DNA from: Nitrosomonadaceae bacterium
GTDB lineage: Bacteria; Pseudomonadota; Gammaproteobacteria; Burkholderiales; Nitrosomonadaceae
Assembly (NCBI GenBank): GCA_947471695.1
Contig: CANIWY010000043.1
Span: forward strand, 1 to 8,029
DNA length: 8,029 bases
Reading direction: 5' to 3'
Shown piece by piece: positions 5,090 through 8,029 of the stretch. Both the position numbers and the translations under genes were made by a program. The stretch's first letter is position 1; every line of letters starts with the position of its first letter. Below the pieces are notes generated by a model. The model had not been told where the DNA came from, made no database searches, and was given only the letters and a program-made list of their open reading frames with translations.

Positions 5090-7747
5090 TCAAGGTCTCA
5101 TAGAGGCCCCGGAATTTTTTGCGGTCGGACTGGTATCGGTGTAGCCAGGGATCTTCTGTTGAAGGGCTTTCAGCGGACTTATGCCGAAGCCCATCAGACC
5201 ATTTAATTCAAGCTGCAGAAAGCCTGCTTGGGTGGTATGCAAGGGAACAAGGGTTATCTCCGAGTACATAAATCGCAGCGACCAGCAACAGGCATTATAC
5301 TCAAACCCTAAGAGTCTCTCTAGAATTCTAGAGTCGAGAATGGAGTAATTTATTTTCCCGACAGCCTGCCACTTTTCATTGAACCGCCACTGGGCTGAGA
5401 TATCCGCCTGGTGGAGTCCAAAGGGATTCACAGGATATAACGGTATCACTGTTGGATTTAGCAACGCACCTGGTCCAAAACGGGAGTATCGGTAGCCGAG
5501 ATTAATAATGCTGCCGAGTTGTGGGCTGTAACTTAAGGCGGAGCGTACGACATCAACCTCGCCCTTGCTCTGATCCATCTGAACAGTTGTGTCGGCTTTA
5601 ATTTGCGACGTAAGATTTCCCGTGACTGCAGCAATAAGGTTTATTTTACTATTTGTCGGGGCCAATCCTGCCAAGGTTACTCGCGTCGGTGTGAAGAAGA
5701 TCTGTTGGCCTATACTCAAGCTTAGACGTTGATTACCGCCGCTGGCCTCAAGGAAGCGTGAAGTAAGCCCTAATGTCACTCGGTTCGCGTCATTGATGCG
5801 GTCACTGCCACTGAAACGATTTTCATTAAAGATTTGTGCGAAACTAAAATCTGTAAATGCCGAATCAAAATTAGGCAGGGTAATCTGGTCACGGTAGGGG
5901 ATGTAGACATACATAGCTCGGGGTTCGAGAGTCTGGGTAAAGCGTTCTCCACGCACCGCAACGTCTCGGTCAAAGATGAGGCCGCTATCTAGGCTGAGTA
6001 CGGGCAGAGTCCGATCCGGCTGCAGGGGGCTACCCAAGAGGGTTGTAGCTTGGCTCGAATTGAGGTCGTAGCTGGTGTAGTGAACGCCAATCTTGGGGAT
6101 GATGAAGCCGTACTCCTTGCGCAGAGGAAAGCTGATACTGGGATTAAGAACTAGGCGATTACCAGTGGGCATAGTGACCAGTGTATGAGAGAAGCTCGTC
6201 CAGCTACTCTTAAGATCAAGTTCTGCCCCGAATACATTTGGCTTTGTTATGTTAAGTGCGAACTCTGGTAGGCGTCGATAGACGCTACCGCCGCGGATAT
6301 TCTGGAAGCTTTGGGCTGTTGCTTTGAAGTTTATAGATCCGTCGTTCCACAGGGTATTCTGGTAGGCGAGGGAAGCCTCTTGCCTTAGATTTGCTAGACT
6401 GGTTTGCCTGACATCATAGGCTAGGTCAAGGAAGTAATAATTATCAGATACCTTATTGTATTCAAAATTTCCTTTCCAGCCATAACCAAAGTTTTGCGCA
6501 TGTTTGAATGATAGGTAATAGCGATCCAGATTTGGGGGGGCGGAGCTTGGTCTGGCTTTGGTGAAACCTGGGATCGCCCCGGAGGTTGCACTCGGCAAGT
6601 ACTCCAGCAGCAGATTTCCAGTTGCATTCTTACCTATATAACGTAACTCATTTTGCATCATGATGCCTCGATTCGACATCATCCGTGCCGAGAAGGTTGC
6701 ATCGATATTGGGTGCAATATTCCAATAAAATGGGATTGTGAGCTCTTCTCCGGTCCTTTTGGTATAACCCCCTTCTGGGGTGAGGAGTCCGCTTTTGCGT
6801 GTTTTGTTATCAAGTGAGAAATTTATCCATGGTGTATAGGCGATTGGAATCCCCTTGAAAGCGATCGTGACATGGTGGCCGGTGCCCACCTCTTCCTTAT
6901 TATCAATTTTCAAATCATCTGCCAGGAGCATCCAGTCATTATCTCCTTCTGGACAGGTGGTGTAGCTTCCTTGTCGGACACGGTAATTATCCTCGCCCTC
7001 GAACATTAGTAACTTGGCGTTACCTCGAGCACTACCAGCGTCCTTATCAAGGCCCTCCAGGAGGCGATAGTTGACTTGACTCAACTGTCCGGTTGTATTG
7101 TCTAGATTCAGTCTGAGTTCAGAGCCTTCAATCAGGTCTTTCCCACCTCGACGCTCGATTCGCACGGTATCTTCGACCGTAACCTCATTGGTATTTGGCA
7201 GATACCTTATTCGTTTTGCAGTGATGAATTTATCATCGCTACGTACTTCGACATTGCCAATCGCCTCGAACATTTCGTCGACAGTCCCTTCTAGCCTGTC
7301 GGCATCGATGTATACCAGCTTGTTTTCCGATTCAGCACCCCGTAGCTCATCCTCATATAAGAGGCCGACCCCGCGTTCCTGATGACCCTGTGCCCGGCCA
7401 GCCTCCGCGAATACGAATTTATTGGGATTGGCGATTTTCTTTGCGATAGAAATTGCCGGTCCGATCGGGGTGGTGGGCGTTGGTGGTACGGGTGCGGCCA
7501 CAACAATTGGGGTTACGCCTCGCAGTTGGATCTCGCTAACCGATTCAATGTTGCGATCATAGTGACCTTGCGTGCGACTAGTCTCAATGAATGATGGCGC
7601 GCTGATACTTTTCGGCGTCTTTCGCACCAGTGGCGGCGAATCGACAATCGCGTTCAGGGTGGGTGAAGAGGTCTCGGCTAATGCATTGAACGAGATACAG
7701 AGTAAACAAATGAGCCAATGGATAGGGCGGGGAGAATAAGAGCCCAT
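5090..7747 (-). CDS. lptD: LPS-assembly protein LptD (outer-membrane translocon barrel)
   Basis: Outer-membrane beta-barrel that, plugged by LptE, inserts LPS into the outer leaflet; its N-terminal beta-taco receives LPS from the LptA bridge. With the ATG at 7747 it has 885 residues (E. coli 784). Residues 1-24 form a Sec signal peptide (core HWLICLLCISFNALA, cleavage before ETSS). The rest runs: an OstA-like unit at 53-77, a proline-rich linker at about 78-111 (PVPPTPTTPIGP), a second unit at 113-137, the canonical OstA/LptD N-domain from about 145 (YIDADRLEG...AIGNVEVR), and the barrel from about 300 to the end. Cys265 (YTTCPEG) and adjacent Cys820-Cys821 (NACCWSLRF) match E. coli Cys173, 724 and 725; no counterpart of Cys31 is seen in the mature part. 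The frame stays open upstream to 7975, so the start is uncertain: ATGs at 7798 and 7846 and a GTG at 7969 are in frame. First gene of the cluster. Confidence 0.93.
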   Translation of the reverse strand: MGSYSPRPIHWLICLLCISFNALAETSSPTLNAIVDSPPLVRKTPKSISAPSFIETSRTQGHYDRNIESVSEIQLRGVTPIVVAAPVPPTPTTPIGPAISIAKKIANPNKFVFAEAGRAQGHQERGVGLLYEDELRGAESENKLVYIDADRLEGTVDEMFEAIGNVEVRSDDKFITAKRIRYLPNTNEVTVEDTVRIERRGGKDLIEGSELRLNLDNTTGQLSQVNYRLLEGLDKDAGSARGNAKLLMFEGEDNYRVRQGSYTTCPEGDNDWMLLADDLKIDNKEEVGTGHHVTIAFKGIPIAYTPWINFSLDNKTRKSGLLTPEGGYTKRTGEELTIPFYWNIAPNIDATFSARMMSNRGIMMQNELRYIGKNATGNLLLEYLPSATSGAIPGFTKARPSSAPPNLDRYYLSFKHAQNFGYGWKGNFEYNKVSDNYYFLDLAYDVRQTSLANLRQEASLAYQNTLWNDGSINFKATAQSFQNIRGGSVYRRLPEFALNITKPNVFGAELDLKSSWTSFSHTLVTMPTGNRLVLNPSISFPLRKEYGFIIPKIGVHYTSYDLNSSQATTLLGSPLQPDRTLPVLSLDSGLIFDRDVAVRGERFTQTLEPRAMYVYIPYRDQITLPNFDSAFTDFSFAQIFNENRFSGSDRINDANRVTLGLTSRFLEASGGNQRLSLSIGQQIFFTPTRVTLAGLAPTNSKINLIAAVTGNLTSQIKADTTVQMDQSKGEVDVVRSALSYSPQLGSIINLGYRYSRFGPGALLNPTVIPLYPVNPFGLHQADISAQWRFNEKWQAVGKINYSILDSRILERLLGFEYNACCWSLRFMYSEITLVPLHTTQAGFLQLELNGLMGFGISPLKALQQKIPGYTDTSPTAKNSGASMRP
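7241..7312 (-). repeat. OstA-type unit 3 of LptD (canonical)
   Basis: Encodes YIDADRLEG through NVEVR, the usual LptD/LptA N-terminal strand pair. It serves as the reference copy for the two weaker upstream units: the shared skeleton is [FY]-x-[ED]-x-x-R-x-[QE]-G, then an acidic residue and a terminal [LV]-R. Confidence 0.6.
7337..7411 (-). repeat. OstA-like unit 2 of LptD
   Basis: Encodes FAEAGRAQGHQER through EDELRG, 25 residues. It aligns without gaps to unit 1, with 11 of 25 residues identical (F, E, R, Q, G, H, R, E, L, R, G), and less closely to unit 3. It follows the proline-rich linker. Identity at DNA level is only partial, so any duplication is old. Confidence 0.6.
7517..7591 (-). 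repeat. OstA-like unit 1 of LptD
   Basis: Encodes FIETSRTQGHYDR through EIQLRG, 25 residues, about 28 residues after the predicted signal cleavage site. It aligns without gaps to unit 2 (11 of 25 identical). The proline-rich linker (about residues 78-111) separates the two. Confidence 0.6.
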
Positions 7748-8029
7748 TTTTTGGATGCTTGCCGTGAAAAGGCTGTCCGACCGCGGATCAATTGCCATTT
7801 TCAGGTTTCTAAATATCGCATTACCGGTATCGAAGTACGACGGCATGTATCCTTTCGCGGTCGGCTTCCAGGGAAGGGAGCATTTATTGGTCCTGCCACT
7901 TAGTCTGCCAGACGATGCTGCATGGGCGAATAAGGTTGTAAGTGTAACAAAAAACAAGGCACAAACCACATGCAATCCTTGATAATCTGGGTATTAGCGG
8001 GGGGTATCGTCTTCAGTTGAGGGGGGTGA
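7748..8029. other. Upstream region of lptD with in-frame extension; no convincing separate gene
   Basis: If lptD starts at 7747, these 282 bases hold no recognised gene. On the - strand the lptD frame stays open to 7975. Within it, a GTG at 7969 has AAGGA six bases ahead (7980-7976) and would begin a hydrophobic, signal-like stretch (VCALFFVTLTTLFAHA). An ATG at 7846 has AAAGGA three bases ahead. I found no strong promoter by eye, and no convincing sigma-E-type site. The + strand ends in a G-rich GAGGGGGGTGA, which could be a ribosome binding site for a gene starting just beyond the right edge, but nothing in the window confirms this. Confidence 0.4.

Noticed and set aside
7098..7382. 94-codon + strand ORF inside lptD
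   Set aside because: It is antisense to the canonical LptD N-domain, is of low-complexity Ser/Arg composition, and shows no recognisable features.
7899..7950. Sigma-E-type promoter ahead of lptD
   Set aside because: AACCTT and GTCTGG elements are present, but they match the GGAACTT/GTCTRA consensus poorly and the spacing is long.
7907..7971. 23-codon leader ORF (ATG at 7971) in the frame next to lptD, - strand
   Set aside because: It has AAGGA four bases upstream, but the encoded peptide has no informative pattern and it overlaps the competing GTG frame; evidence is too thin to call.

Overview
The window is a housekeeping stretch of a Gram-negative proteobacterium, most likely a betaproteobacterium (possibly Nitrosomonadales; this is an inference). 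The reasons are the gene order lptD-surA-pdxA-rsmA, the absence of apaG/apaH after rsmA, a DsbC with a CPYC active site, an MltA lipoprotein, and base composition near half GC by eye. I see no mobile element, tRNA, rRNA or CRISPR array.

Layout, left to right: (a) the 3' part of a dsbC-like gene on the + strand, cut by the left edge; (b) mltA on the - strand, converging on dsbC with a 22-base gap; (c) a 177-base gap between mltA and rsmA that holds a 33-codon + strand reading frame for a probable single-pass membrane peptide; (d) a four-gene - strand cluster that reads lptD, surA, pdxA, rsmA in transcription order (right to left), with gaps of 67, 19 and 3 bases, so probably one operon; (e) about 280 bases upstream of the preferred lptD start, which stay open in the lptD frame for a further 76 codons.

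Most of the genes serve the cell envelope. LptD is the outer-membrane LPS translocon barrel, SurA is the periplasmic chaperone known to help LptD fold, DsbC is the isomerase known to correct LptD disulfides in E. coli, and MltA remodels peptidoglycan. PdxA (vitamin B6 synthesis) and RsmA (16S rRNA dimethylation) are the metabolic and ribosomal passengers usually found in this operon.

The window is largely ordinary. The points most worth a second look are the small membrane ORF, an LptD N-terminus that appears to carry three OstA-type repeat units separated by a proline-rich linker, the uncertain LptD start with a second possible signal sequence, and a three-cysteine LptD that lacks the usual N-terminal cysteine.
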